64,000 nucleotides of DNA. It comes from Roseovarius sp. (GTDB lineage Bacteria; Pseudomonadota; Alphaproteobacteria; Rhodobacterales; Rhodobacteraceae). The first letter of the stretch is position 1; each line of letters starts with the position of its first letter. The notes below the pieces were generated by a model that was not told the DNA's origin, ran no database searches, and saw only the letters and a program-made list of their open reading frames with translations. A program made the position numbers and the translations under genes. The stretch covers positions 1-64,000 of the forward strand of contig JAJFIA010000021.1 of assembly GCA_021775255.1 (NCBI GenBank), given 5' to 3'. This document shows, one piece after another, positions 52,758 to 63,057 of the stretch.

Positions 52758-53171
52758 TTACCAGTCTTCCCGGACAACAACGCGGGTTTTGACCGGCAGT
52801 TTCATCGCCGCAAGGCGCAGGGCCTCATGGGCCACATCCTCGGACACGCCGTCGATCTCAAACATGATCCGGCCGGGTTTAACCTTGGCCGCCCAGAAAT
52901 CAACCGAGCCTTTCCCCTTACCCATCCGAACTTCGGTTGGCTTCGAGGTCACAGGCACGTCCGGAAATATCCGGATCCAGACCCGGCCCTGACGTTTCAT
53001 ATGACGGGTCATGGCGCGCCGTGCCGCCTCGATCTGACGGGCAGTCACCCGCTCAGGCTCGATCGACTTCAGGCCATAGGTGCCGAAAGTCAGGTCCGAG
53101 CCACCTTTGGCCAGGCCATGAATACGGCCCTTGAACTGCTTGCGGTGTTTGGTGCGTTTTGGTTGAAGCAT
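52758..53171 (-). CDS. rplP: 50S ribosomal protein L16 (intact copy)
   Basis: [35 protein letters not shown]...[14 protein letters not shown], full length. Confidence 0.97.
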   Translation of the reverse strand: MLQPKRTKHRKQFKGRIHGLAKGGSDLTFGTYGLKSIEPERVTARQIEAARRAMTRHMKRQGRVWIRIFPDVPVTSKPTEVRMGKGKGSVDFWAAKVKPGRIMFEIDGVSEDVAHEALRLAAMKLPVKTRVVVREDW

Positions 53172-53183
53172 CTTTTCTCTCCC

Positions 53184-53891
53184 TTACCGACGGCCGCCGG
53201 CGCCACGCGGGGCCGGGCCATCCTGAAGTTCCTGAGCCTTGCGGTCACGCGCTGCAGGATCATGCTCCATGATTTCACCTTTGAAGATCCACACCTTGAT
53301 GCCGATGATGCCATAGGCAGTCAGCGCCTCAGTCAGGGCGTAATCAATATCCGCGCGCAGCGTGTGCAGCGGAACCCGGCCCTCACGGTACCATTCGGTA
53401 CGGGCAATTTCAGCCCCGCCCAGACGGCCCGCAACATTGACCCGGATGCCCAAAGCCCCCATGCGCATGGCATTCTGCACCGCGCGTTTCATGGCGCGGC
53501 GGAACGAGACACGGCGCTCAAGCTGTTGTGCGATGCTGTCACCCACAAGGGCCGCATCCAGCTCGGGCTTGCGCACTTCAACGATGTTGAGATGCAGCTC
53601 GCTATCGGTCATCGCCGCCAGCTTTTTGCGCAGGGTTTCAATATCGGCGCCTTTTTTGCCGATAATCACACCCGGACGCGCCGTATGAACAGTAACGCGG
53701 CACTTTTTGTGCGGGCGTTCAATGATCACCCGGCTGACACCGGCCTGCTTGCAATCCTTGCTGATGAAATCGCGCATTGCGATGTCTTCCAGCAGAAGAT
53801 CACCGTAATCTTTGGTGTTGGCAAACCAGCGGCTGTCCCAGGTGCGGTTCACCTGCAGGCGCATGCCAATCGGATTGGTTTTATTCCCCAT
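53184..53891 (-). CDS. rpsC: 30S ribosomal protein S3
   Basis: [44 protein letters not shown]. Confidence 0.97.
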   Translation of the reverse strand: MGNKTNPIGMRLQVNRTWDSRWFANTKDYGDLLLEDIAMRDFISKDCKQAGVSRVIIERPHKKCRVTVHTARPGVIIGKKGADIETLRKKLAAMTDSELHLNIVEVRKPELDAALVGDSIAQQLERRVSFRRAMKRAVQNAMRMGALGIRVNVAGRLGGAEIARTEWYREGRVPLHTLRADIDYALTEALTAYGIIGIKVWIFKGEIMEHDPAARDRKAQELQDGPAPRGAGGRR

Positions 53892-54271
53892 CAGGCTTGC
53901 TCCTCAATTTGACGGACCAGAATTGTCAGCTCGGAAAACGGCTTGCGCAGCGCGCCGTAGCGTCCCCGTGCCCGCGGACGCCCGCGTTTCATCACCAGAT
54001 TTTTGCCAACATAGGCCTCGGCCACGATCAGCTCATCCACATCCAGATTGTGATTGTTCTCAGCATTGGCAATCGCCGATTGCAGACATTTCTTCACATC
54101 TTCCGCGATACGCTTTTTGCTGAACGTGAGGTCCGTCAGCGCTTTTTCAACCTTCTTGCCTCGGATCATCTGGGCCAGAAGATTAAGCTTTTGCGGGCTG
54201 GTTTTGAGCATGCGCAGCTTTGCACGTGCTTCATTCTCAGCCACGCGGCGGGGGTTCTTTTCCTTGCCCAT
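53891..54271 (-). CDS. rplV: 50S ribosomal protein L22
   Basis: [55 protein letters not shown]. Confidence 0.97.
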   Translation of the reverse strand: MGKEKNPRRVAENEARAKLRMLKTSPQKLNLLAQMIRGKKVEKALTDLTFSKKRIAEDVKKCLQSAIANAENNHNLDVDELIVAEAYVGKNLVMKRGRPRARGRYGALRKPFSELTILVRQIEEQA

Positions 54272-54274
54272 GGC

Positions 54275-54553
54275 TTATTTCCGCTTCGCTTTTTTGTCGG
54301 CGGCATGGCCATAATAGGTGCGCGTCGGGCTGTATTCCCCGAACTTCTGACCAATCATGTCTTCGCTGACGTTGACAGGAATATGTTTGCGGCCGTTATA
54401 GACACCAAATGTCAGACCCACGAACTGGGGCAGAATGGTGGAACGACGCGACCATATTTTGATAACTTCATGACGCCCGCTTTCGCGTGTCGCTTCGGCT
54501 TTCTTAAGCACATAAGCATCCACAAACGGGCCTTTCCATACAGAACGTGCCAT
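54275..54553 (-). CDS. rpsS: 30S ribosomal protein S19
   Basis: [50 protein letters not shown]. Confidence 0.97.
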   Translation of the reverse strand: MARSVWKGPFVDAYVLKKAEATRESGRHEVIKIWSRRSTILPQFVGLTFGVYNGRKHIPVNVSEDMIGQKFGEYSPTRTYYGHAADKKAKRK

Positions 54554-54555
54554 AT

Positions 54556-55398
54556 CTAGCGGCCCTTCTTCTTGGCGTGACGCGAGCGGATAATCATCTT
54601 CGACGACGCCTTTTTCTTGTTACGGGTGCGGAAGCCTTTGGTCGGCTGGCCCCATGGGCTTACCGGATGACGGCCACCGGACGTGCGGCCTTCACCACCA
54701 CCATGCGGGTGATCAACCGGGTTCATGACCACACCACGAACAGAGGGTCGTACGCCCTTATGACGCATGCGGCCCGCTTTACCGTAGTTCTGGTTTGAAT
54801 TGTCAGGGTTCGAGACGGCACCAACAGAGGCCATGCATTCCTGACGCACCAGCCTCAGCTCGCCCGAGCTCAGACGAATTTGCGCATAGCCACCATCACG
54901 GCCAACAAACTGGGCATAAGTGCCGGCCGCGCGGGCAATCTGACCGCCCTTGCCGGGCTTCATCTCAATATTGTGCACGATGGTACCAATGGGCATGCCC
55001 GAAAACGGCATTGCATTGCCGGGCTTGATGTCGGCCTTGGCTGACGCCACAACCTTGTCACCAACGCCCAGACGCTGCGGTGCCAGGATATAGGCCTGCT
55101 CGCCATCTTCATATTTGATCAGCGCAATAAATGCGGTCCGGTTCGGGTCATATTCAATGCGTTCGACCAAAGCCGTTACATCAAATTTGTTGCGCTTAAA
55201 ATCCACAACGCGATAGAGGCGCTTTGCCCCACCGCCGCGACGACGCGAGGTGATCCGTCCGGTGTTGTTACGTCCGCCCGATTTTGTCAAACCCTCGGTG
55301 AGGGCCTTGACAGGGCGTCCTTTCCACAGCTCCGAACGGTCGATCAGCACCAGCCCGCGCTGGCCCGGCGTCGTTGGCTTATACGACTTGAGTGCCAT
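54556..55398 (-). CDS. rplB: 50S ribosomal protein L2
   Basis: [59 protein letters not shown]. Confidence 0.97.
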   Translation of the reverse strand: MALKSYKPTTPGQRGLVLIDRSELWKGRPVKALTEGLTKSGGRNNTGRITSRRRGGGAKRLYRVVDFKRNKFDVTALVERIEYDPNRTAFIALIKYEDGEQAYILAPQRLGVGDKVVASAKADIKPGNAMPFSGMPIGTIVHNIEMKPGKGGQIARAAGTYAQFVGRDGGYAQIRLSSGELRLVRQECMASVGAVSNPDNSNQNYGKAGRMRHKGVRPSVRGVVMNPVDHPHGGGEGRTSGGRHPVSPWGQPTKGFRTRNKKKASSKMIIRSRHAKKKGR

Positions 55399-55849
55399 GC
55401 TTTCTGTCTTCCGTTTAGCAAACGCAGAACCCATGGTCCTGCTATGTGTAGGCCGGGCTTCAGCCCGGCTATGTTATAGGGCCCCTCAGGTCCCCGGCTT
55501 TTGGTGTTCTTTTCGAACAACAGCAAAGCCCCGGACGAATCCGGGGCCTAACCGATGGCCTCCTCTATTGGAGACAACCGAGCGGGTCAAGCCCCTGCCC
55601 CAAGAAATGCAACATGGCAACAATATGCACGCCCCCCAGTCCGGGCAGCACCTGCAAGGCGGTGCGATACGCGTTGACCTCGGGCGGGAGAGCTGCGCGC
55701 ACGCACATACCCGAAAGCAGGTTATTTTCGGAAATTCGATCCAGATCAAAGTGGCGGCGGTCAAACCCTGTTAGTCTGGCATTTGCGAACCGAATCCTTT
55801 CGCGCGCCCGCGATGGTTTATACATGCATGCCTTTCGGAGGAATACCAT

Positions 55850-56213
55850 GACGAAAAAAGCCACGAAGCCCGCCCAAAAGCCCGATGCTGCGACACCCGA
55901 TATATCCGCGATGGCGGCGATGATGATACCGAGCAATACCGCAGCCGCCAAAGTCTGGGCCGCCATGATGACCGAAGCCACGCGCTTTCTGTCACAGCGT
56001 CTTCAGGAAGATATCGAGACGCAAAAGGCGATGCTCAATTGCAAGCACCCTGCAGAAATCATGGAGGTTCAATCCGAGTTCTTTCGCACAGCGGTCGAAC
56101 AATATTCGGGTGAAGCGCAAAAGCTTTTCGACATGATGAGCGAAGCAACCCAGACGACCCTGAAAGAAAAAACATCCGGTCAGTCGCGTAACTATGATGA
56201 TTTACCGCTCTGA
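55850..56213 (+). CDS. Phasin-family protein
   Basis: NTAAAKVWAAMMTEATRFLSQRLQEDIETQKAMLNCKHPAEIMEVQSEFFRTAVEQYSGEAQKLFDMMSEA, typical phasin_2 helix pattern; divergent to rplB. Confidence 0.75.
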
Positions 56214-56214
56214 T

Positions 56215-56464
56215 CACATAAGCCTTTTTCACGTTATTGCGGCGGGCCAAAGCGCCCTTGAAGCGCTTGACCTTGCCATTGGTGATGGTGGTGTTCACCG
56301 CCTTCACCATTACCCCAAAGATGCGCCTCAACGGCTTGCTTGATCTGGGGTTTGTTGCTTTCCATCGCCATTTCAAACACCACCGCGCCGTGCTCGGAGG
56401 CCATGGTGGCTTTTACCGTGACAACCGGCTTGCGGATCACGTCGTTATGCCCGGGTTTTGCCAA
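56215..56464 (-). pseudogene. rplW (L23) remnant: +1 frameshift and missing 3' end
   Basis: Frame 1 [47 protein letters not shown], then after an extra base frame 2 [36 protein letters not shown]; homology stops at the phasin stop codon. Confidence 0.9.
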
Positions 56465-56659
56465 TAAAGGGTCAACAATCCGGTGATTTAACTCTGCGGC
56501 CCTGTCATATCTTTGGCTATAACATGGAAGGCATAACTGTGCATTTTTAAACGTATTGCAAATTTACATAGGTTAATGTGCATTTATGCCTATTGTCTCA
56601 GGCCTTTTTAACCCGCAATTAGCACCAGATGACAATGCACCCGAAAAGGTAGTTTCCCA

Positions 56660-57202
56660 ATGTCCAATCCCACGCTTCTGACAATCTCTGGCGCGCTGCG
56701 CAAAGGCTCGCATAACCGGATGCTTCTGGCCGAGGCCGCACAGGCCTTTGGCCCCGCCGATGTAATTGAGGCCGATCTCAACCTGCCGCTTTATGACGGC
56801 GATCTTGAGGCGGCTGAGGGCATCCCATCATCCGTGCAGACCCTCGCCAATCAGATCACTAATGCCGATGCCATCGTGATTTCCGCGCCGGAATATAACA
56901 AAGGCATTTCTGGCGTGCTGAAAAACGCGCTCGATTGGGTCAGCCGGGTCGAGGGCATGGCCTTCAAAGACAAGCCCACCGTCGTTATCGCCGCCTCTGC
57001 CGGGCGCACCGGTGGGGAAACCGCGCATTTCATGACCCATAGCTGCCTCACCCAGCTTCAGGCGCATCTTCTGCCCGGTCCGTCTGTGCTGGTGGCCGGG
57101 GCAATGAATGAATTTGATGCGGATGGCCGCCTTACCAATGAACACTACCTGCACACCCTGACAATCCGGATGCAGGCCCTGCGCGCCATTTCCGGGCAAT
57201 AA
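56660..57202 (+). CDS. NADPH-dependent FMN reductase family protein
   Basis: LTISGALRKGSHNRMLLAEA; ISAPEYNKGISGVLKNALDWVSR. Confidence 0.9.
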   Translation: MSNPTLLTISGALRKGSHNRMLLAEAAQAFGPADVIEADLNLPLYDGDLEAAEGIPSSVQTLANQITNADAIVISAPEYNKGISGVLKNALDWVSRVEGMAFKDKPTVVIAASAGRTGGETAHFMTHSCLTQLQAHLLPGPSVLVAGAMNEFDADGRLTNEHYLHTLTIRMQALRAISGQ

Positions 57203-57290
57203 CACCGCTGGAATATTTCTGACTGTTGGCATAAAGCCGGGGCCAAAGCGCAGCCGCCACTGGATGCGCAAGATCTTCGGAGTCCGGCCC

Positions 57291-58163
57291 ATGTTCACCG
57301 CAACCCTGATTGCCGCCAAAACCCGCCTCTCGCCCGCGCTGGTGGAAAACCTGCGCAATGCCTGGGGCGGGGGCGATGCCTTATGGCTCTCACCCGATGA
57401 GGCGGCGGAGTTTTCCCTACAGGCCATGCCGGAAAATCTCTGGCAGGTCTGGGAGGATTTGCAGAAAATGCAGGTTGATCTGATGCTGCAACCCACACAG
57501 GGGCGGCGCAAGAAGATGCTGCTGGCGGATATGGATTGCACCATGACAGAGCAAGAATGCATTGATGAGCTGGCCGATGCCGCCGGCTTTGGCCCGCATG
57601 TGCGCGCCATCACCGCCCGCGCCATGAACGGCGAGCTGGATTTTACCGAGGCCCTGCAGGAGCGGGTCAAACTGCTCAAGGGCCTGCCGCGCGGGGCCGT
57701 GCAAAACGTGCTTGAAACCCGCATCACCTATATGCCCGGCGGGGCGGTTCTGCTGGCCACGATGAAGGCGCACGGGGCCTATACCGCGCTGGTCTCGGGC
57801 GGGTTTACCTTCTTCACCGAAAGCGTTGCATTGCATCTGGGCTTTGACGAAAGCCGCGCCAACAAGCTCTTGTTTGAAAACGATATTCTGACCGGCGAGG
57901 TGGCCCGCCCCATCCTGGGCCGACAGGCCAAGATAGAAGCCATGGACGAGATCACCACGCGGCTTGGCCTTTCCCCATCCGATGTCATTGCCGTGGGTGA
58001 CGGCGCCAATGATCTGGGCATGCTGGGATGCGCGGGCACTGGCGTGGCGCTACATGCCAAGCCAAGCGTGGCCGCCCAATGCGATATCCGGGTAAACCAC
58101 GGCGATCTGACCGCACTATTGTATTTGCAGGGCTATTCACTGGATGAATTTATAGCCGCTTGA
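57291..58163 (+). CDS. serB: Phosphoserine phosphatase
   Basis: LADMDCTMTEQECIDELAD; ALVSGGFTFFTE; VGDGANDLGMLGCAGTGVALHAKP. Confidence 0.93.
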   Translation: MFTATLIAAKTRLSPALVENLRNAWGGGDALWLSPDEAAEFSLQAMPENLWQVWEDLQKMQVDLMLQPTQGRRKKMLLADMDCTMTEQECIDELADAAGFGPHVRAITARAMNGELDFTEALQERVKLLKGLPRGAVQNVLETRITYMPGGAVLLATMKAHGAYTALVSGGFTFFTESVALHLGFDESRANKLLFENDILTGEVARPILGRQAKIEAMDEITTRLGLSPSDVIAVGDGANDLGMLGCAGTGVALHAKPSVAAQCDIRVNHGDLTALLYLQGYSLDEFIAA

Positions 58164-58193
58164 ATATGTGGAGCCCCTGAATAAACACAGGCC

Positions 58194-58343
58194 TTTGTAA
58201 AAATGCCAGCCCTCGCCCGGGTGGGGGCATGTCCTGAGGATCATGTATCTCCTGACGCCGAAAAACAATGAGTGTTTTCAATATGATGAACCTCCTGCAA
58301 AAGCCCCCGCCGTGGGGCGGGCGGGGGCTGGCATTTTTACAAA
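58194..58343. repeat. Long inverted repeat (about 150 bp span) between serB and thiB
   Basis: TTTGTAAAAATGCCAGCCC (58194-58212) is the exact reverse complement of GGGCTGGCATTTTTACAAA (58325-58343); GC-rich inner arms also partly pair. Confidence 0.85.
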
Positions 58344-58431
58344 ATGCCAAGGGGGTGCAGTATTCAGGGGTATCATACCCCAACCTGTTTTCGCCTTGCA
58401 CTCCCCATAACCCGGCCCTAATGTCCGGCTC

Positions 58432-58519
58432 ACCTCGGGGTGTCTGGGCCTGGCCTTGACTGAGATGCAATTTCGCGAACCCGTTGAACCTGAACCGGCT
58501 AGAACCGGCGGAGGGAAGG
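58432..58519 (+). promoter_or_regulatory. TPP riboswitch (THI element)
   Basis: CTCGGGGTGTCTGGG...GACTGAGATGC...CGAACCCGTTGAACCTGAACCGGCTAGAACCGGCGGAGGGAAGG, upstream of thiBPQ. Confidence 0.95.
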
Positions 58520-58567
58520 TATCGGGATTTCATCCCCCCTTGCCCATTCGCTGCAAAGGAGGATGAC

Positions 58568-59545
58568 TTGAAATATTCTGTTTTTGCTGCGGGAATTCTG
58601 AGTGCGACGGCCATCATGGCCGACACGCCTGAATTGACCGTTTACACCTATGACAGCTTTGTCTCGGACTGGGGCCCGGGGCCACAGGTTGAACAGGCGT
58701 TTGAGGAAATCTGCGCCTGTGATCTGAAACTTGTTGGCGTTGAAGACGGTGCCGCCCTTCTGGCGCGTATCCGGCTGGAAGGCGCGCACACAGATGCCGA
58801 TATCATGCTTGGCATTGATACCAATCTGATGTCCGCCGCGCGTGAAACCGGGCTCTTTGCCCCCCATAATGTCACCACGGAATTCGATCTGCCCGTGGCC
58901 TGGGAGGATCCGGTCTTCCTGCCTTATGACTGGGGCTATTTCGCCTTTGTCCATAACGCCGGAGAAGACGCCCCCGCAAATTTCCGCGCCTTGGCCGCGA
59001 GCGATAAAACCATCCTCATCGAGGATCCGCGCTCCTCCACGCCGGGGCTGGGATTGCTGATGTGGGTCAAGGCCGCTTATGGCGATGAGGCCCCCGCCAT
59101 CTGGGAAGGCCTCAGTGACAATATTGTAACCGTCACCAAAGGCTGGTCCGAGGCTTACGGCCTGTTTCTGGAGGGCGAGGCCGATATGGTCTTAAGCTAC
59201 ACCACCTCCCCCGCGTATCACCTGATTGCCGAATCCGACGCCAGCAAAGCCGCCGCCGCCTTTGACGAAGGCCATTACATGCAGGTCGAACTGGCCGCCA
59301 AACTGGCCGCAACCGATCAGCCCGAACTGGCCGGGCAATTTCTTGAATTTATCGTCTCGGATGCGTTTCAATCCATCATTCCCACAACCAACTGGATGTA
59401 TCCGGTGCGGGTGCCAAAGGCGGGATTGCCAGCCGGGTTCAACGGCCTCATACAGCCGGAAAAATCGCTATTGCTACCGGCAGACGAGGCCGCAGCCCTT
59501 AAAAACAAGGCACTGGACGAATGGTTAACCGCGCTCAGCCGGTAA
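58568..59545 (+). CDS. thiB: Thiamine ABC transporter substrate-binding protein (likely TTG start)
   Basis: ELTVYTYDSFVSDWGPGPQVEQAFEEICACDLKLV; RBS AAAGGAGGATGAC precedes TTG. Confidence 0.92.
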   Translation: MKYSVFAAGILSATAIMADTPELTVYTYDSFVSDWGPGPQVEQAFEEICACDLKLVGVEDGAALLARIRLEGAHTDADIMLGIDTNLMSAARETGLFAPHNVTTEFDLPVAWEDPVFLPYDWGYFAFVHNAGEDAPANFRALAASDKTILIEDPRSSTPGLGLLMWVKAAYGDEAPAIWEGLSDNIVTVTKGWSEAYGLFLEGEADMVLSYTTSPAYHLIAESDASKAAAAFDEGHYMQVELAAKLAATDQPELAGQFLEFIVSDAFQSIIPTTNWMYPVRVPKAGLPAGFNGLIQPEKSLLLPADEAAALKNKALDEWLTALSR

Positions 59546-61080
59546 AGTCCGGATCGGGGATCATTGCTGCGGCCCTTGTTGCGGCGCTGATCTTTGCCAC
59601 ATTGGCCGCCGTGTTCATGCGGGCCGAGCACGGCACAGGCTTTACCCGCGCGGATTATAGCGTTTTGCGCTTTACACTGGTGCAGGCCACCCTGTCGGCG
59701 GTCATCAGTGTGGCGCTGGCCGTGCCGGTGGCGCGCGCATTGGCGCGGCGGCGGTTTTTCGGGCGCGGCATATTGATCACGGTGATGGGCGCGCCGTTCA
59801 TCCTGCCGGTCATTGTCGCGGTTCTGGGCCTGCTGGCGGTGTTTGGCCGTGCCGGATGGCTCAATCAGATCACCGGCTTCATCGGCCTGCCGCCTGTTCA
59901 GATTTACGGGCTGCACGGCGTGGTTCTGGCGCATGTCTTCTTCAATCTGCCCTTGGCCACCCGGCTGATTCTGCAAGCCTGGCAAGAGATCCCCGCCGAG
60001 CGGTTTCGCCTTGCCGCACAGCTTGGCTTTGGCCCGCGCGCAATGTTTCGACAGATCGAATACCCGCTTCTGCGCCGGGTTGTGCCCGGAGCGCTGGCGG
60101 TGATTTTTGCCCTTTGCCTTTCCAGCTTTGCCGTGGCGCTGACCCTTGGTGGCGGCCCCCGCGCCACCACGATCGAGCTGGCCATTTATCAGGCTTTCCG
60201 CTTTGATTTTGATCTTGCCCGCGCGGCACTGCTATCGCTCACTCAACTGGGGCTGACCATTCTTGCGGCGCTGATGGTGTTGCAAAGCGCCGGGGCCACA
60301 GCGTTTGACAGCGGGCCCGGTCGCGCTGTGCGGCGCTGGGACGGTAAAAACCTTACGGCCAAACTGTTCGATATGGCCTGCATTGCCCTCGCCGCCGTCT
60401 TTCTTATGCTGCCTCTGGCGGCGGTCATCCTTGCGGGGCTCAGAACCCTGCCGGATGTGGCGGGCCTGATGCTTTGGCCTGTGCTCATCTCGCTCAGTAT
60501 CGCCCTGATCAGCACGGCAATTCTGCTTTTGCTGGCGCTGCCCATGGCGGTGGCAACGGCGCTGGGCCGGGGGGCGGGCCTTCTGGAAACCGCGGGGCTT
60601 TTGGGGCTTGCCGCCTCGCCTTTGGTGATCGGCACCGGGCTTTTCATCCTGATCCGTCCCATTGCCAACCCCACGGCCCTTGCCCTGCCGGTCACAGCGC
60701 TGGTCAATGCGGTGATGGCGCTGCCCTTTGCCCTGCGCATTCTGATCCCTCGCGCGCGTGAGGTTATTCGCCGTCACGGGCGTCTGGCGCTGTCGCTCGG
60801 CATGGCGGGCGGGCCATTCATCCGCCGCATCCTGCTGCCCCGAATGCGGCCGCAAATCGGCTTTGCCGCAGGGTTATCGGCCGCGCTTTCGATGGGGGAT
60901 CTTGGCGTAATCGCGCTTTTTGCCGATCCTGATTTCGCCACCTTGCCCTTGCAGATTTACCGCCTGATGGGGGCCTACCGGATGGCCGATGCCGCCGGGG
61001 CCGCGCTCATGTTATTGTTTTTGTCACTGACCATATTCTGGCTGTTTGATCGCGGAGGCCGCTGGCATGCTGAAGCTTGA
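59521..61080 (+). CDS. thiP: Thiamine ABC transporter permease
   Basis: Two permease domains; overlaps thiB and thiQ as in thiBPQ operons. Confidence 0.92.
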   Translation: MVNRAQPVKSGSGIIAAALVAALIFATLAAVFMRAEHGTGFTRADYSVLRFTLVQATLSAVISVALAVPVARALARRRFFGRGILITVMGAPFILPVIVAVLGLLAVFGRAGWLNQITGFIGLPPVQIYGLHGVVLAHVFFNLPLATRLILQAWQEIPAERFRLAAQLGFGPRAMFRQIEYPLLRRVVPGALAVIFALCLSSFAVALTLGGGPRATTIELAIYQAFRFDFDLARAALLSLTQLGLTILAALMVLQSAGATAFDSGPGRAVRRWDGKNLTAKLFDMACIALAAVFLMLPLAAVILAGLRTLPDVAGLMLWPVLISLSIALISTAILLLLALPMAVATALGRGAGLLETAGLLGLAASPLVIGTGLFILIRPIANPTALALPVTALVNAVMALPFALRILIPRAREVIRRHGRLALSLGMAGGPFIRRILLPRMRPQIGFAAGLSAALSMGDLGVIALFADPDFATLPLQIYRLMGAYRMADAAGAALMLLFLSLTIFWLFDRGGRWHAEA

Positions 61081-61768
61081 AAATTGCCTCATCGACAATG
61101 ACGGCTTTCACCTGAGCGCCGATTTCAGCATCAATTCCGGCCGCCGCGTTGCCGTAATCGGGCCATCGGGCGGCGGCAAAACCACCCTGCTTGAGGCCAT
61201 CGCCGGATTTCTGCCCCTGCTTGAGGGACGCATGTCATGGCAGGATAAGGACATCACCAACGCCCCCCCCGACAGGCGGCCCATCGCCATGCTGTTTCAG
61301 GAGGATAATCTTTTCCCCCACCTCAACGCCTGGCAAAACATTGCCCTTGGCCTTGACCCAAATCTGCGCCTCACAAAGCCGCAGCATGAAACCATCGCCA
61401 ACGCCCTCAACCGGGTGGGCCTGACAGAATATCAAGCCCGTAAGCCCGCCGCCCTTTCTGGTGGTCAGCGGGCGCGGGTGGCGCTGGCGCGGGCACTTGT
61501 GAGGGATCGCGCCCTGCTGCTTCTGGATGAGCCATTTGCCGCCCTCGGCCCGGCGCTCCGGGCAGAAATGCTTGATCTGGTCAAAGCCCTCTGCGATGAA
61601 ACCGGCGCCACGGTTCTGCTGGTCAGTCACGATCCCTCAGACGCAAGCCGCATCGCTCAGGATGTGATCTTTGTTGATGCGGGCCGCGCCTATCCCCCCG
61701 CAGAAACCGGCCAGATATTTGCCCATCCACCCGCCGCTTTGCGTGCGTATCTTGGTGCGGATAAATAA
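61067..61768 (+). CDS. thiQ: Thiamine ABC transporter ATP-binding protein
   Basis: VIGPSGGGKTTLLEAIAGFL; LFQEDNLFPHLNAWQNIALGL; LSGGQRARVALARALV. Confidence 0.92.
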   Translation: MLKLENCLIDNDGFHLSADFSINSGRRVAVIGPSGGGKTTLLEAIAGFLPLLEGRMSWQDKDITNAPPDRRPIAMLFQEDNLFPHLNAWQNIALGLDPNLRLTKPQHETIANALNRVGLTEYQARKPAALSGGQRARVALARALVRDRALLLLDEPFAALGPALRAEMLDLVKALCDETGATVLLVSHDPSDASRIAQDVIFVDAGRAYPPAETGQIFAHPPAALRAYLGADK

Positions 61769-61779
61769 CTATATTTCAA

Positions 61780-63057
61780 TCACTTACACTGTAATAAATC
61801 CTGCAATGCCAGCGCCATAACCTGCGCCGATTGCACCATATCCCCGATCCCCACATATTCATCCGGCTTATGCGCCAGATCCAGAATCCCCGGCCCGTAA
61901 GCGATGCAATTTTTAAGCCGCCCGATCCGGTCAATATGCTTTTGATCATAGGTGCCGGGGCTGACCACATAATCCGGCGCGCGCCCCAACACCTGCTCAA
62001 TCGCCCGCGCCACCGAGGCCACCACCGGGGCATCCCGCTTGGTCATCGTCGGCAATACCCGGTGCAATTCGCGCATGTCATACTCAAACTTTTCGCGCCC
62101 CGCGCGCACCCGCTCCAGCGTGGCCCGTATCTCGGCCTCGACCTCAGCTATATCTTCTTCAATCAAGAACCGCCGGTCAATCACCATGCGGCAGCGATCG
62201 GGCACACAAGGGCTTGGCAGCCCGGTATAATCCGCATCCTGCTCGGCCTCACCGCCATGAATGGAATTGATATTCAGCGTCGATTGCTTTGCCCCTTCCG
62301 GCACCACCGGCATATCGGTTTTGCGCCCGGCCAGCGCCGGAAAAAGGCTCTCTTCCATTTCCGCCACCACCGCCGCCATATGCCGCACCGCGCAATCGCC
62401 CAAAAACGGCATCGAGCCATGCGCCATTTCGCCCCTAGTTTCAATCTCGGCCCACCACACGCCGCGATGCCCCAAGCAAATCCGGTCCTTGTTCAGCGGC
62501 TCGGGGATGATCACATGATCCACCCTTCCAGGGCTGAAATAGCCCCGCTCGGCAAGATAGGCCACACCGCCAAAACCGCCGGATTCCTCATCCGCCGTGC
62601 CGCTTATCTCAATCACCCCGGCATAATCCGGGCAGATGGCAATAAACGCCTCAGCCGCCACAATGCTCGCCGCCAGCCCGCCCTTCATATCACAAGCCCC
62701 CCGGCCATAGATGCGGCCGTCTTTCACCTCGCCGCCAAACGGGTCCATGCTCCAGCCATGGCCAACCTCAACCACATCAATATGACTGTTGAAATGCACA
62801 CAGGTGCCGGGGTTTCTGCCCTCGCGCCGCGCCACGATATTCCAGCGCGGATGCCGGTCACTATCGCCCGGCGCGCCATTTGCCCGGATCAGTTCCGTCT
62901 CAAACCCCGCGTTTTGCAACCGCCGGTCAAGATATTCACAAATCTCAAGGTAATTCTCCCCCGGCGGGTTGAGCGTGGGCATTCGGATCAAATCCTGCGT
63001 CAGCGCAATCAGATCCTCACGCCGCCCTGCCACCTCATGCAACAACAGCTCACCCAT
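61780..63057 (-). CDS. M20 family peptidase/deacetylase (ArgE/DapE-like)
   Basis: CVHFNSHIDVVEVGHGWSMDPFGGEVKDGRIYGRGACDMKGGLAAS; SGTADEESGGFGG. Confidence 0.88.
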   Translation of the reverse strand: MGELLLHEVAGRREDLIALTQDLIRMPTLNPPGENYLEICEYLDRRLQNAGFETELIRANGAPGDSDRHPRWNIVARREGRNPGTCVHFNSHIDVVEVGHGWSMDPFGGEVKDGRIYGRGACDMKGGLAASIVAAEAFIAICPDYAGVIEISGTADEESGGFGGVAYLAERGYFSPGRVDHVIIPEPLNKDRICLGHRGVWWAEIETRGEMAHGSMPFLGDCAVRHMAAVVAEMEESLFPALAGRKTDMPVVPEGAKQSTLNINSIHGGEAEQDADYTGLPSPCVPDRCRMVIDRRFLIEEDIAEVEAEIRATLERVRAGREKFEYDMRELHRVLPTMTKRDAPVVASVARAIEQVLGRAPDYVVSPGTYDQKHIDRIGRLKNCIAYGPGILDLAHKPDEYVGIGDMVQSAQVMALALQDLLQCK

